A DNA stretch of 64,000 nt. Source: Mesorhizobium sp. J8 (GTDB taxonomy: Bacteria > Pseudomonadota > Alphaproteobacteria > Rhizobiales > Rhizobiaceae). Made by a program: the position numbers and the translations under genes. Of this stretch, positions 46,769 to 56,396 are shown one piece after another (within the stretch, counting starts at the first letter, position 1; the number at the start of each line of letters is the position of its first letter). The notes under the pieces are model-generated. The model saw nothing but the letters and a program-made list of their open reading frames with translations, did not search any database and was not told the DNA's origin. Location of the stretch: positions 3,472,001-3,536,000 of the forward strand of contig NZ_AP024109.1 of assembly GCF_016591715.1 (NCBI RefSeq). Reading direction: 5' to 3'.

Positions 46769-47086
46769 ATGCCAAAGCTCTCATGGCGGGCAGGGCTCAT
46801 TTTCGGCCTGTGCGCGACGCCTGTCGCCCTACTGCTGGCACTCTTCTCCGCCGGAGCCGGGCATGGCCACTGGGTCTTGGCACGGGCGCTCTATCCGATA
46901 CCCATGCTGGTGACGCTGTTGACGGACAAAACCGTCACCAGCCTGTCCGTGGGCTTGGCCGTGGCACCGTTTCCTGCCTATGGAGCATTCGCTGCTCCAG
47001 GCGGCAGCAGCCGATGGCTGGCGCTCGTCCTCGTCCATCTCGCTGCAGTCGCAGCAGCCTTCAGCGGCGTTCTCGACTATTTCTAG
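46769..47086 (+). CDS. Small integral membrane protein, unknown function
   Basis: A 105-residue protein with three or four hydrophobic segments (LIFGLCATPVALLLALFSAG, VLARALYPIPMLVTLLT, SLSVGLAVAPFPAYGAF and LALVLVHLAAVAAAFSGVL). It has no recognised domain. CCGGAGGCATA precedes the ATG at good distance, supporting translation. It lies 47 bp after the LprI gene and could be co-transcribed with it. No function is proposed. Confidence 0.65.
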   Translation: MPKLSWRAGLIFGLCATPVALLLALFSAGAGHGHWVLARALYPIPMLVTLLTDKTVTSLSVGLAVAPFPAYGAFAAPGGSSRWLALVLVHLAAVAAAFSGVLDYF

Positions 47087-47166
47087 GGGGATCGTAGCGG
47101 CGGCGGAACACGGATAAAATTTGGCAGCAAAGGGCCTGATCCGGGCCTGAACAATGAGGCCTGCGG

Positions 47167-47985
47167 ATGACGAAGCTTGAAAAACCCGTCGTGCATGTGG
47201 TCTTCAACATGTCGGCCGCCGGCAGCTTGCGGCACGCGCTCGCTCACATGGGGCGACACGAAACGGTCATCGGGCTGCCGGACGACCTCAGCTTTGGGCC
47301 TATCGACCCTCCCGCGATCGATCTTCGCGCCCGTTGGATGGAAGACGTATTGGGCTTCGAAAGGCGTCCGGACCTCGAACAAGAGGCCGATCAATTCTGG
47401 CGCCGAGCAACGGACCGAGACGTCGCGGCTGTGGCTTGGGTTTGCCGTCGAAGCGCCATGGAGTTTGCCGGCTTCCTCGAATTCGTTTCGCGGATCGGCG
47501 ATCATCCGTTCCGGGCGGTCGACGTAACCGAGGTCGAATTCGCTCCCAGGCCCGATCGTTCAGAGTCGACCCCCTGGCGGACCGTATCGTTCGGGCATGT
47601 TCCGGCAGACAACATCGTCAAAGAACGGCTCACGGAGCGCCAGGCGATTTTGACCGAACAGGAACTGCAGGCATACCGTGGCCTATGGAAAAGACTTCGC
47701 GCCGAGAACGCGCCTTTTCGCGTTGTTTCCGACCATAGTCTTCAGTCAGCGCCGATCACATTTTTCGACAAAGCCGTCGCGACGCATGTGACAGATGATT
47801 GGCGCAAATGCAGTTACGTCGTCGCCAATTGCCTTGGCGCGCTTTGGGACGATGGCACTTATTGCGGAGATCTGGTCCTCTGGTCGCGGGTCCGGGCGCT
47901 TGCGGATGAAGGCGTGTTTGAAATGGGAGGTGACGGCGTGCGCATGCGCAATAGCTCCGTGCGACTGGCGAGTGGGGCTGTGTGA
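47167..47985 (+). CDS. DUF1835/DUF3658 domain protein
   Basis: A 272-residue cytoplasmic protein. The N-terminal DUF1835 pattern is VHVVFNMSAAGSLRHALAHM (8-27) with DDLSFGPIDPP near residue 40. The C-terminal half fits DUF3658 (THVTDDWRKCSYVVANCLGALWDDGTYCGDLVLWSRVRALADEG, from residue 199). The family is widespread but uncharacterised. The downstream 187 bp to the next gene hold no further gene; they are somewhat AT-richer. No clear ribosome binding site precedes the ATG. Confidence 0.75.
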   Translation: MTKLEKPVVHVVFNMSAAGSLRHALAHMGRHETVIGLPDDLSFGPIDPPAIDLRARWMEDVLGFERRPDLEQEADQFWRRATDRDVAAVAWVCRRSAMEFAGFLEFVSRIGDHPFRAVDVTEVEFAPRPDRSESTPWRTVSFGHVPADNIVKERLTERQAILTEQELQAYRGLWKRLRAENAPFRVVSDHSLQSAPITFFDKAVATHVTDDWRKCSYVVANCLGALWDDGTYCGDLVLWSRVRALADEGVFEMGGDGVRMRNSSVRLASGAV

Positions 47986-48172
47986 CATCGGCATCACCAT
48001 GGTCACACAAGAAAGTCGCATAAGATAGATTATGGAACTATCGTGCCAAGCGAGCCACGAAGAATTGGCAGGCTTTCGCCATTGGCGACAGGCCGTGTGG
48101 GCTGCCCCGTGCTAACCCAGCTACCGGCTGAGCGCACAACGACAGGCTGTGACACCAACTGAGCAGTTCCTG

Positions 48173-48994
48173 CTAGCGCTCTGACTCGTAAGGAATTTCG
48201 ACCACCATGCCGTCATAGGCCGGCGCCACGTGCTCCGGCGTCTCGGCCATCACGGCGGCATAATCCAGCGGCACATGCATATGCGTCAGTACGGCGTTTC
48301 TGGGCGCCAGCCTTTCGATCCACTCCAGCGCTTGGCCGAGCGACAGGTGGCTGGGATGGGTATTGTATTGCAGCGCGTCGATCACCAGCATGTCGAGGCC
48401 CAGCAATCGCTCGGCGGTGGCATCCGGGAAGCCGCTGATATCGGGGCAATAGGCGAGCCCGCCGACGCGGAAGCCGAGCGATATGATGTCGCCGTGGAAC
48501 TGCGGCAGCGGCTCAAGGGTGAGGGCGCCCCCCTCGCCTTCGATCACAACGGGCCTCGCGTGGTCGATGATGTGAGCCTCGACGATCGGCGGATAAGAGC
48601 TGCCGGGAGGCGTCTCGAAGCAATAGCCGAACGCCTGGCGCAGCCGCAGCATGGTCGGCTCGTCGGCATGGATGTCGATGCGGCGGCGTTGCTCGAGCAC
48701 ATAGCCGCGCAGATCGTCGATGCCATGGATGTGGTCGGCATGCGGATGCGTGTAGACGACCGCGTCGAGGCGCTTGACGGAGGCGAGCAGCATCTGCTCC
48801 CGGAAATCCGGCCCGGTATCGATGACGACCGTGGTGCGCGCGCCATTGGCGGCAATCCGCTCGACCAGGGCTGCCGTGCGCATGCGCCGGTTCTTCGGAT
48901 TGGCTGGGTCGCAATTGCCCCAGTCGCCGGTGATGCGCGGCGTGCCGGGCGACGAGCCACAGCCAAGAACGGTGAAACGCAGCCGGTCGCCCAT
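48173..48994 (-). CDS. MBL-fold metallohydrolase, PhnP-like
   Basis: A 273-residue metallo-beta-lactamase-fold enzyme. It starts LRFTVLGCGSSPGTPR and has the zinc motif THPHADHIHGIDDLRGY near residue 82, a PQFHGDIISLGFRVGG strand and a closing LTHMHVPLDY. It is close to PhnP cyclic-ribose phosphodiesterases and to a group next to tatD in many bacteria. There are no phn genes here, so phosphonate use is doubtful; a nucleic-acid or cyclic phosphodiester substrate is likelier. It starts five bases after tatD ends and is last in a minus-strand run. Confidence 0.85.
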   Translation of the reverse strand: MGDRLRFTVLGCGSSPGTPRITGDWGNCDPANPKNRRMRTAALVERIAANGARTTVVIDTGPDFREQMLLASVKRLDAVVYTHPHADHIHGIDDLRGYVLEQRRRIDIHADEPTMLRLRQAFGYCFETPPGSSYPPIVEAHIIDHARPVVIEGEGGALTLEPLPQFHGDIISLGFRVGGLAYCPDISGFPDATAERLLGLDMLVIDALQYNTHPSHLSLGQALEWIERLAPRNAVLTHMHVPLDYAAVMAETPEHVAPAYDGMVVEIPYESER

Positions 48995-48999
48995 GTCTC

Positions 49000-49794
49000 T
49001 CAGCCTGCCGCCATGTCCGGACGCGGCATCTTGGTGAACAGCCGAAAGAAGTTCCCGGTGGTGATATCGGCGATTTCGGCCTCGCTGACGCCGATGGTCT
49101 CGGCAAGTACCTTCGCCGTGTTCGCCACATAGGCCGGTTCGTTGCGTTTGCCGCGATGCGGAATCGGCGCCAGGTAGGGCGCGTCTGTCTCGACCAGCAG
49201 CCTGTCGCGCGGGACGTCGGCGGCGATGGCGCGCAGCTCGGCGGAATTCTTGAACGTCAGGATGCCGGAGAAGGAGACATAGCCGCCCAGCGCCACGCCG
49301 GTTTCGGCCAGCCTGCGCCCGGACGAAAAACAGTGCAAAATGAAGGGGAAGGCGCCCTTTCCTGTTTCGTCCTCGAGGATCGCCGCCACGTCGTCATCGG
49401 CATTGCGCGCATGGATGACCAGCGGCAGCCCGGTCCGGCGCGCTGCCGCAATATGGGTGCGAAAACCTTGCGCCTGCGCATCGCGCGGCGCCTTGTCGTA
49501 ATAGTAGTCCAGCCCGGCCTCGCCGATCGCCACCACCTTTGGATGGCCGGAAAGCCGGACCAACTCGTCGGCAGTGATGTCGAGTTCTTCCGCCGCATTG
49601 TGCGGGTGGGTGCCGACCGAGCAATAGACCTCGTCGAAAGTCTCAGCGATCTCAAGGATCTGCTGAAATCGCTTAACGCGTGTCGAGATCGTGACCATGC
49701 GGCCTACCCCGGCGGCGAGGGCGCGGGCGACGATAGCCGCCCGCTCCTCGGCGAAATCCGGGAAGTCGAGATGGCAATGGCTGTCGACCAGCAT
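49000..49794 (-). CDS. tatD: TatD family metal-dependent hydrolase
   Basis: A 264-residue TIM-barrel hydrolase. The metal ligands are all present: DSHCHLDF at the start, GEAGLDYYY near residue 92, VIHARNADDD near residue 126, HCFSSG near residue 153 and ETDAPYLAP near residue 203. TatD enzymes are 3'-5' exonucleases and D-aminoacyl-tRNA or DNA-repair nucleases. The ATG shares bases with the metG stop (TGATG), so it is read behind metG. The metG-tatD-MBL order is conserved across many bacteria. Confidence 0.93.
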   Translation of the reverse strand: MLVDSHCHLDFPDFAEERAAIVARALAAGVGRMVTISTRVKRFQQILEIAETFDEVYCSVGTHPHNAAEELDITADELVRLSGHPKVVAIGEAGLDYYYDKAPRDAQAQGFRTHIAAARRTGLPLVIHARNADDDVAAILEDETGKGAFPFILHCFSSGRRLAETGVALGGYVSFSGILTFKNSAELRAIAADVPRDRLLVETDAPYLAPIPHRGKRNEPAYVANTAKVLAETIGVSEAEIADITTGNFFRLFTKMPRPDMAAG

Positions 49795-51344
49795 CAGGCT
49801 TTGCCATCCTGCTCGACATAACGCGGGAACACGCCCTCCGGCGCCGGCAGCGCCGTGCCCGGCACAAGCGCGTGATCAGCATGGACATGCTCGAAAGCGC
49901 GCTTGTCCGCCGGAACGGCCAGCAGGTCGAGCAGCTTGGTGGCCGATCCGGGAATGAAGGGCTGGCAAAGCACCGTCACCCGGCGGACCAACTCGGCCGT
50001 CGTCCAAAGCACCGTTTCCATGCGCTGCGGATCGGTCTTCTTCAGCGCCCACGGCTCCTGGGACGCGAAATAGCGGTCCGCTTCCGCCACCACGCCGAAG
50101 ATCGCCGCCAGCGCCTGATGGATCCCCTGCTCCGCCATCGCCCGCCGCGAAACGGCCAACGCTTCGATCGCTTGGTCGAGGATCGCCGTGTCGACCTCCA
50201 CCAGTTCGCCGCGCTTCGGCACCGCGCCGCCGCAATTCTTGGCGATCATCGACAGCGACCGCTGCGCCAGATTGCCGAGGCCGTTGGCGAGGTCGGCGTT
50301 GGTGCGGTTGACGATCGCTTCATGGCTGTAGTTGCCGTCCTGGCCGAACGGCACCTCGCGCAGGAAGAAATAGCGCACTTGGTCGACGCCGTAGTGCTCG
50401 ACCATGGTGAACGGGTCGATGACGTTGCCGACCGACTTCGACATCTTCTCGCCGCGGTTGAACAGGAAGCCGTGGGCGAAGACGCGCTTCGGAAGCGGGA
50501 TTCCCGCCGACATCAGGAAGGCCGGCCAGTAGACCGTATGGAAGCGGACGATGTCCTTGCCGATGATGTGTGCGTCGGCCGGCCAAAACCGCCATTTCTC
50601 ATCGTTTTCATTGGGATAGCCGACGCCGGTGATGTAGTTGGTCAAGGCGTCGATCCACACATACATCACATGCTTCTCGTCGCCCGGCACCGGCACGCCC
50701 CAGTCGAACGTGGTGCGCGAGATCGACAGATCCTTCAGCCCCGATTTGACGAAGCGCATCACCTCGTTGCGACGCTCGGCCGGACCGATGAAATCGGGCT
50801 GGCTCTCATAGAGCGCGATGAGCTTGTCCTGATAGGCCGACAGCCGGAAGAAATAGCTTTCTTCCTCGACCCATTCGACAGGCGTTCCCTGCGGTCCGTA
50901 GCGCACATTGTCGGCGCGGACCTCGGTCTCCTCCTCGCCGTAATAGGCCTCGTCGCGCACCGAATACCAGCCGGCATAGCCACCCTTGTAGATGTCGCCA
51001 TTGGCGGCCATTGCCTTCCAGATCGCCTGAGAGGAGGCGTAGTGCCGCTCCTCTGTAGTGCGGATGAAATCGTTGTTGGACGCGTTGAGCGCGGTGGCCA
51101 TGCGCCGGAACTCGGCCGAGTTGCGGTCGGCGAGCTCGCGCGCCGTGATGCCCTCCTTGCGCGCGGTCTGCAGCATCTTGATGCCGTGCTCGTCGGTGCC
51201 GGTCAGGAAGAACACGTCCTTGCCGTCGAGCCGCTGGAAGCGGGCAAGCGCGTCGGTGGCAATCAGCTCATAGGCATGGCCGATATGCGGCTTGCCGTTC
51301 GGATAGGAGATCGCGGTCGTGATGTAGAATGTGTCGCGTGACAT
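49794..51344 (-). CDS. metG: Methionyl-tRNA synthetase, zinc-knuckle-less type
   Basis: A 516-residue class I synthetase that charges tRNA-Met. The HIGH motif is [11 protein letters not shown] near residue 16 and KMSKS is [10 protein letters not shown] near residue 303. The connective region ([20 protein letters not shown]) lacks the cysteine pairs of zinc-binding MetRS, as in other alphaproteobacterial short forms, and there is no C-terminal tRNA-binding extension. I chose ATG 51344 at [17 protein letters not shown]; the longer upstream frame is unlike the family. The 127-bp gap to holB could carry its promoter. Confidence 0.95.
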   Translation of the reverse strand: MSRDTFYITTAISYPNGKPHIGHAYELIATDALARFQRLDGKDVFFLTGTDEHGIKMLQTARKEGITARELADRNSAEFRRMATALNASNNDFIRTTEERHYASSQAIWKAMAANGDIYKGGYAGWYSVRDEAYYGEEETEVRADNVRYGPQGTPVEWVEEESYFFRLSAYQDKLIALYESQPDFIGPAERRNEVMRFVKSGLKDLSISRTTFDWGVPVPGDEKHVMYVWIDALTNYITGVGYPNENDEKWRFWPADAHIIGKDIVRFHTVYWPAFLMSAGIPLPKRVFAHGFLFNRGEKMSKSVGNVIDPFTMVEHYGVDQVRYFFLREVPFGQDGNYSHEAIVNRTNADLANGLGNLAQRSLSMIAKNCGGAVPKRGELVEVDTAILDQAIEALAVSRRAMAEQGIHQALAAIFGVVAEADRYFASQEPWALKKTDPQRMETVLWTTAELVRRVTVLCQPFIPGSATKLLDLLAVPADKRAFEHVHADHALVPGTALPAPEGVFPRYVEQDGKA

Positions 51345-51471
51345 GAATGAACCGTCAAGAATATCTGAATGTGAGTTGTGGCGGTGGATATCGCATCGGA
51401 ACGTCGATTGCCATCCCGAGGCCAATGCATGCCGCCCGAAAGTGGGCCAACGGCATGCATCGAACGAGCCG

Positions 51472-52527
51472 TCACATTCGCATTGCAGAATTCAGGCGGT
51501 CGATCATGGTCAGGGCGTGCTGCTTCTTGTCGAGATTGTAGGTCTCAGCCTCAGATATCGTGTTCAGCGCGTCCTGCCAAGCCTCGGACAGCGTTTTGGC
51601 CCGAGCGAGGTCGCCGGACAACGCCGCTTCGCTGGCCGCGCCCGAAAGCAGATCGAGCGCGCGGCGGTTGAAGATGTCGAACTGGATCGCCTGCTCGCGT
51701 CCCGCCACGGCCTCGGCAAGGTGATGCGCGCCGGCGATGTCGGGCTTCTTGGCCGCCACCAGCGTGTCGAGCGCGCCGGCGATCTCCAGCCCGCCATATT
51801 GGGTGAGCAGGATCGCGTTGCGTGCGCTGCCCCCTGCCCGCTCGGCCAGTGCCGCGCGCGCGGCCGGATCGTCCGGCGGCGGCGGTTCGACATTCTCCAG
51901 CACCGCCATCAGCTCGTCGGCGGTCAAAGGCGCCAGGCGCAGCACCTGGCAGCGCGACCGGATCGTCGGCAACAGGCTGCCTGGCGCATGCACGATGAGG
52001 ATGAACAAAGTGCGCGCCGGCGGCTCTTCGAGATTCTTGAGCAAGGCGTTGGCTGCGCTGGTGTTCATGTCGTCAGCCGGATCGACGATGACGACGCGGT
52101 AGCTGCCGTCATGCGAGGTCATCGAAAGGAAGCGGCTGACCTTGCGGATCTCGTCGACGGTCAGCACCGTCTTGAAGCTCTTGGTCTTGTCGTTGGCCGG
52201 GCGGGTGAGATGCAGCACTCCCGGATGCGCTCCGGTGGCAATCTGGCGAAACAAAGAGGAAGCCGGGTCGGGAACGGCGAGCGTTTCGGGCGCCGTCTTG
52301 AAATCCGGATTCTTCAGAAGATGGTGCGCGATGTGGAACGCGAGCGTTGCCTTGCCGATGCCCTGCGGCCCGGCGAAAATCAGCGCATGCGGCAGCTTCC
52401 CGGCGCGATAGGCGCTGGCGAGCATTCCTGCCGCGGACGCGTGGCCGATCAGCCTCGGCGTTTCGGCGGGCTCGGGCACGCCGTCCAGCGTGTCGTGCTG
52501 TTCAGGGGCGATGCGTTCGAAGATCAT
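51472..52527 (-). CDS. holB: DNA polymerase III delta' subunit
   Basis: A 351-residue clamp-loader subunit. The AAA+ core has a P-loop [17 protein letters not shown] near residue 52, [22 protein letters not shown] and the sensor-1-like [11 protein letters not shown]. Delta' opens the beta clamp together with delta and tau. It lacks the Cys4 zinc cluster of the E. coli protein, and the C-terminal part is long. The ATG overlaps the tmk stop (ATGA), the usual tmk-holB coupling. Alternative readings upstream are part of tmk in another frame. Confidence 0.93.
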   Translation of the reverse strand: MIFERIAPEQHDTLDGVPEPAETPRLIGHASAAGMLASAYRAGKLPHALIFAGPQGIGKATLAFHIAHHLLKNPDFKTAPETLAVPDPASSLFRQIATGAHPGVLHLTRPANDKTKSFKTVLTVDEIRKVSRFLSMTSHDGSYRVVIVDPADDMNTSAANALLKNLEEPPARTLFILIVHAPGSLLPTIRSRCQVLRLAPLTADELMAVLENVEPPPPDDPAARAALAERAGGSARNAILLTQYGGLEIAGALDTLVAAKKPDIAGAHHLAEAVAGREQAIQFDIFNRRALDLLSGAASEAALSGDLARAKTLSEAWQDALNTISEAETYNLDKKQHALTMIDRLNSAMRM

Positions 52528-53258
52528 GCCGGCGCCGTCTCGATCCTTTGCGCCGGCATCCGCTCTTCCAACGCCGCGAAAACGGCCGCGGTGACCACAT
52601 TCTCCACCATATCCGGATCGGCGGAGGCGTCGATGACGATGCAGCGCTCCGGTTCCGCCGCGGCGATGGCCAGGAAAGCCTCGCGCCGCCGCCGGTGGAT
52701 GGCCAAGGTCTCCTTCTCGAAGCGATCGGCGGCGTCCCCTGCCCCGCGCCGCGCGGCGGCACGCTTCAAGCCCTCGGCGGGATCGATGTCGAAGATCAAT
52801 GTCATGTCCGGCATCATGCCGTTGATGGCCACCGCCTCCAGCGCCTTCATGAAATCGGCATCCAGACCACCCGTGACGCCCTGGTAGACGCGCGAGGAAT
52901 CGATGAAACGGTCGCACAAAACGATCGAGCCGCGCTCGACCGCCGGACGAATGACCTGCTCGACATGGTCGGAGCGCGCGGCGGCGAACAGGATCGCCTC
53001 CATCTTCGGGCCGAACGGCTCGGCCGCCCCCGACAGAAGCACGTGCCTTACGGCCTCGGCGCCGGGCGATCCACCTGGCTCGCGGCTGACCACGACCTCG
53101 TATTTCTTGGCGCGCATGCGCCGCGCCAGCCGCTCGATCTGTGTCGACTTGCCTGCTCCTTCGCCGCCCTCGAAGGTGATGAAAAATCCGCTCGCCAATC
53201 GAGACTGCCTTTGCTCGCGCTGGCCGCTGTCATAGCTCCCGTCCGGTAAAAGGTCCAC
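52524..53258 (-). CDS. tmk: Thymidylate kinase
   Basis: A 244-residue (or shorter) kinase that phosphorylates dTMP to dTDP. The P-loop is [15 protein letters not shown], the dTMP site [12 protein letters not shown], and [11 protein letters not shown] is also conserved. The start is unsure: GTG 53258 would add about 20 non-conserved residues before the core, while TTG 53198 (AAGG upstream) starts just ahead of it. The second is nearer to the family. It follows the PBP5-like gene by 12 bp and overlaps holB by four bases. Confidence 0.9.
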   Translation of the reverse strand: MDLLPDGSYDSGQREQRQSRLASGFFITFEGGEGAGKSTQIERLARRMRAKKYEVVVSREPGGSPGAEAVRHVLLSGAAEPFGPKMEAILFAAARSDHVEQVIRPAVERGSIVLCDRFIDSSRVYQGVTGGLDADFMKALEAVAINGMMPDMTLIFDIDPAEGLKRAAARRGAGDAADRFEKETLAIHRRRREAFLAIAAAEPERCIVIDASADPDMVENVVTAAVFAALEERMPAQRIETAPA

Positions 53259-53270
53259 GAACTTGCCCGA

Positions 53271-54449
53271 TCACAAATGTTTCTGGCGCAGCCAGCCGAC
53301 AGCGAGTTCCTTGGCCGCGTCGAGCGCACGCTGCGGCAGCGTGCCTACCTTCACCGACTCGGCGGCATAGAGCGGCGTCTGCTGGCTCAGCGTATCGCCT
53401 ATCCAAACGCGCAATTCTCCGACCGGTTGCCCTTCCTCGACCGGCGCCGACACCGGACCCTGGTAGACGATCCTCGCGGTCAGCTTGTCGCGGTTTGCTA
53501 TCGGCAGAAAGATGTCCACGGGGCCTTTGGCTTTCAAGGCCAGATCGGATTTGGCACCGCCGAAAACCTGGGCCTCCCCGACCACCTCGTCTTTGGCGAA
53601 GATCTCCGTCTTCTGGAATGACCGTGAACCCCAGTCGAGCAGCTTGCGCGCCTCTTCGGCGCGTTCGCGGTCGTTCGCCAGTCCGCTGAGGGCGGCGATC
53701 ACGCGTATGCCGTTGTGGCTGACGGTGCCGACCAGACCGAATCCCGCCTGCTCGCTGGCGCCCGCCACGAAGCCGTCCGCCTCGATGCCCATGGCGATCA
53801 GCGGGTTGCGGTTCTTCTGCGATATCTTGTTCCAGGTGAAGTCCGGCTGGCTATAATAGTGGAAGAACTCCGGATAGTCGCGCCACAGATGCAGCGCCAG
53901 CATCGTCAGTTCCCGCACCGTCGTCTGCTGCCCGTCCGCCGGCAGGCCGGTTGAATTGACGAAGGTCGATTTCGAGAGACCGAGCTGACGGGCTCGATCG
54001 GTCATCTGCGCGGCGAAATTCGCTTCCGAACCAGCCATGCCCTCGGCCAGCACGATGCAGCCGTCATTGGCCGCCTGCACGGTGACACCCTGGATCAGAT
54101 CCTCGACGCGGACCTCGGATTTGAGCTTGGCGAACATGGTCGAGGTGCCGGACGGGGCGCCGCCGGTGCGCCAAGCGTTTTCGCTCACCACGAAGGTGTC
54201 GTCGAGCGTGATCCGCTTCGCCTTGAGAGCGTTGAAGACCACCTCCATCGTCATCAATTTGGCCATCGAAGCCGGCGGGATCGGCTTGTCCGGGTCCTTG
54301 GCGAAGAGCACCGTGCCGGTATCGGCATCGATCATGAACGCCTGCGCCGCCTTGGTCTCGAAAAGCTGCGCGTTCGCCGGAACGGCGCAAAGCAGCACCA
54401 GCACCAATCCCAGAAGGCTGGCGAAAGGCGGAAAAACACGCAATTGCAT
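53271..54449 (-). CDS. PBP5/DacF-like D,D-carboxypeptidase family protein with degenerate active site
   Basis: A 392-residue exported protein (signal peptide to about residue 28, AVPANA) of the peptidase S11 family, which normally trims D-Ala from peptidoglycan stem peptides. The first motif is intact: S61-M-A-K64. The second, SxN, reads A126-A-N128 (VQAANDG, versus QSGND in E. coli PBP5). The third, KTG, reads V228-A-G230 (ADGFVAGASEQAGFGL). A PBP5 C-terminal domain and amphipathic tail (about 300-392) follow, so it should dock at the membrane from the periplasm. It may bind substrate without usual catalysis. ATG 54449 starts the signal peptide. Confidence 0.87.
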   Translation of the reverse strand: MQLRVFPPFASLLGLVLVLLCAVPANAQLFETKAAQAFMIDADTGTVLFAKDPDKPIPPASMAKLMTMEVVFNALKAKRITLDDTFVVSENAWRTGGAPSGTSTMFAKLKSEVRVEDLIQGVTVQAANDGCIVLAEGMAGSEANFAAQMTDRARQLGLSKSTFVNSTGLPADGQQTTVRELTMLALHLWRDYPEFFHYYSQPDFTWNKISQKNRNPLIAMGIEADGFVAGASEQAGFGLVGTVSHNGIRVIAALSGLANDRERAEEARKLLDWGSRSFQKTEIFAKDEVVGEAQVFGGAKSDLALKAKGPVDIFLPIANRDKLTARIVYQGPVSAPVEEGQPVGELRVWIGDTLSQQTPLYAAESVKVGTLPQRALDAAKELAVGWLRQKHL

Positions 54450-54579
54450 GAAATGTCGACCCAATCTGAGCAACACCGGGTGGTGCCAAGCGACTTCCCA
54501 CCCCGGAATTGCGCAATATTACCCCACAGCCAAGCTATCAGGGTTTTTCCGACCGGATCAACGGGCAGTGCGAATTTGC

Positions 54580-55842
54580 TCAGTTACGCACAACCAGCGC
54601 GTCCGGCGCGCCATGAGACCAGGCTGCCTGAAGCAGGTCGTCGATGCTGCCATGGCCGTCCGGATAGACGTTGACCGCATACCAGTCATTGCCGTCGAGC
54701 TCGGTACGCTGGATCTCGGTCCGGCCGAACGGCTCGAGCGCGGCGGCGACGCGCTTTGCCTCCGCGGCCTCGTCGAAGGAGCCGGCGGCGACATAGTCGG
54801 ACGCGGGTGCCTGCTCCTGGCGGGTCGATTTCTTCCACGACCGAAGGATGTCGGCAGGCGACATGCCGCCGGTGTCGAGGGCGGCAAAGACATCGGCGCG
54901 CTTGACCCGCTCATCCGCGTAGGACAGCGAAGCCATGGCGAAGGGCGAGTTCGCGGGAAGACCGAAATCCGGCCGTTCCGGCACGATCGGTCCGAAATCG
55001 GGCAGCGCGACATCGCTGGCGCCCTGCACCTGGAAGGCCGCCGGCTGAACGGTGGCTTCATCCGACAGACTCGGCTGCGCGGCAAAGGCCTGGCCCGAAT
55101 TGGTCAACTGTCCGGGGAACGGCACGGCGGCCGGCGGCGCGCCGACCGGCATGCTCGGCGACGGGCCGTTCATGGCCACCATCACGCCGGTCGGCAGGCC
55201 GTCCGACGGATCCGGCCGGTTCTTCCCGGGGTGGTAGGAAGCCATCAGATACTGGTCGTCGTCGCCGTCGAGCGGCGCGCGGCCGACATATTCGACCTTG
55301 ACCCTGGCGGTGCCGACCTTGTCGTAGTCGAGCATCTGCGCCGCGCGCTCGGAGACGTCGATGATGCGGCCTTCATGATAGGGGCCGCGATCGTTGACGC
55401 GCACGATCACCGAGCTGCCGGTCTCCAGATTGGTGACGCGGGCATAGCTCGGCAGCGGCATCGTCGGATGCGCCGCCGTCAGATGCGTCATGTCATAGAC
55501 TTCGCCATTGGCGGTCAGACGACCGTGGAAGGCATCGCCATACCAGGAGGCCAGGCCGACCTTGGCGTAGTTCTTGTCTTCCTTGGGATAATACCACTTG
55601 CCGCGCACTTGGTAGGGTTTGCCGAGCTGATCGCGGCCGCCGCCGCGACGCATGAACTGGACGCGCGGGCTCGCCTTCACGCCATATTCCGATTCGGCGA
55701 AATATTCCTTGGAGCGGGCCTTCTTGTAGACCATCCCCTTCGGCTCAGGCTGTGAGGCGCAGGCAGCCAAAAGCAAGCCCGAAAGGGCGCACAGGGCGAA
55801 AGCAGAAGCGCGACGAAGACGCGGGCGCGCCAAAGCCTGCAT
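54580..55842 (-). CDS. rlpA: RlpA-family septal lipoprotein with SPOR domain
   Basis: A 420-residue lipoprotein: lipobox LLAAC with C28, then a double-psi beta-barrel domain (about 90-190) with ASWYGDAFHGRLTANGEVYD, LTAAHPTMPL and VNDRGPYHEGR, a long Pro/Ser-rich spacer, and a C-terminal SPOR-like domain (about 345-410, AAGSFDEAAEAKRVAAALEPF). RlpA cleaves naked glycan strands at the division septum. The catalytic His and Asp are present; the residue matching the third catalytic site is Asp in YGDAF. It heads the rlpA-dac-tmk-holB run, although 130 bp separate it from the next gene. Confidence 0.92.
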   Translation of the reverse strand: MQALARPRLRRASAFALCALSGLLLAACASQPEPKGMVYKKARSKEYFAESEYGVKASPRVQFMRRGGGRDQLGKPYQVRGKWYYPKEDKNYAKVGLASWYGDAFHGRLTANGEVYDMTHLTAAHPTMPLPSYARVTNLETGSSVIVRVNDRGPYHEGRIIDVSERAAQMLDYDKVGTARVKVEYVGRAPLDGDDDQYLMASYHPGKNRPDPSDGLPTGVMVAMNGPSPSMPVGAPPAAVPFPGQLTNSGQAFAAQPSLSDEATVQPAAFQVQGASDVALPDFGPIVPERPDFGLPANSPFAMASLSYADERVKRADVFAALDTGGMSPADILRSWKKSTRQEQAPASDYVAAGSFDEAAEAKRVAAALEPFGRTEIQRTELDGNDWYAVNVYPDGHGSIDDLLQAAWSHGAPDALVVRN

Positions 55843-55938
55843 GTTTTCGATTGTCCCCTACCTGCTGCACCTAATGAGGCCAGAAGTTGCCCCTTAGGCC
55901 AACACCTTGATCCCCAATCCCTTTTGCACAGGAATTGC

Positions 55939-55953
55939 TTATTACGATGTTAA
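55939..55953. promoter_or_regulatory. CtrA-like box upstream of rlpA
   Basis: On the minus strand TTAA-CATCGTA-ATAA is one mismatch from the CtrA consensus TTAA-N7-TTAA and lies about 100 bp before the rlpA start. The 268-bp region between rlpA and the RiPP-like gene holds no other feature I can support. Confidence 0.3.
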
Positions 55954-56110
55954 CCGATTGTGGCTGCAACAGGGCGAGATTGTGGCAAGGAGAGATAGGG
56001 CTGGCAATGATCGGACGGCGACGTGACAGCCAAAGCCAGTTTCCCAGCACGACCACGCCCCACGGCGTCAAAGCGCCAGCGCCGATCCGATCAAGTTGCC
56101 AGTATGTATG

Positions 56111-56197
56111 TTATAGCGGTACCGGCGACGCGTTGGCCACAACGTTCGAAAGCTTCTGACGCTTCGTCAAAACCGGCTTCTCATAAATCTTTTTCAT
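56111..56197 (-). CDS. Orphan 28-residue RiPP-precursor-like peptide
   Basis: A tiny gene for a 28-residue peptide that begins MKKIYEKPVLTKRQKLSNVV and ends ANASPVPL. The YxxPxLxKRxxLxxV pattern is that of short peptides in alphaproteobacteria often labelled putative RiPP precursors; the YxxPxL part is also the recognition motif of lasso-peptide leaders. AACGGGGGAATTT before the ATG gives a good ribosome binding site. No maturation genes (asparagine synthetase-like, transglutaminase-like or radical SAM) lie within the window. If processed, only about eight to eleven residues would remain as core. It sits between rlpA and tRNA-Ser. Confidence 0.55.
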   Translation of the reverse strand: MKKIYEKPVLTKRQKLSNVVANASPVPL

Positions 56198-56396
56198 AAA
56201 TTCCCCCGTTAGAATATTAGCATACGGAGATTGGCAGGGTCTTGGCGGCATTGTCAATTGCATCTGACCGGCTTCCTGCAACCGCCCCGGCTCCCGAGAA
56301 TGTTGATTGAGCCTTTCCTGCGATTGACAGATCTTTGCACCGCGCACTAGAGCATGGGCGCTGCGTTCGTGCCGGCTCTGCGGTCGGCAGGACGAT

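Noticed and set aside
52524..52917. Extension of holB upstream into tmk
   Set aside because: The upstream part is tmk read in another frame; the ATG at 52527 overlaps the tmk stop in the usual way.
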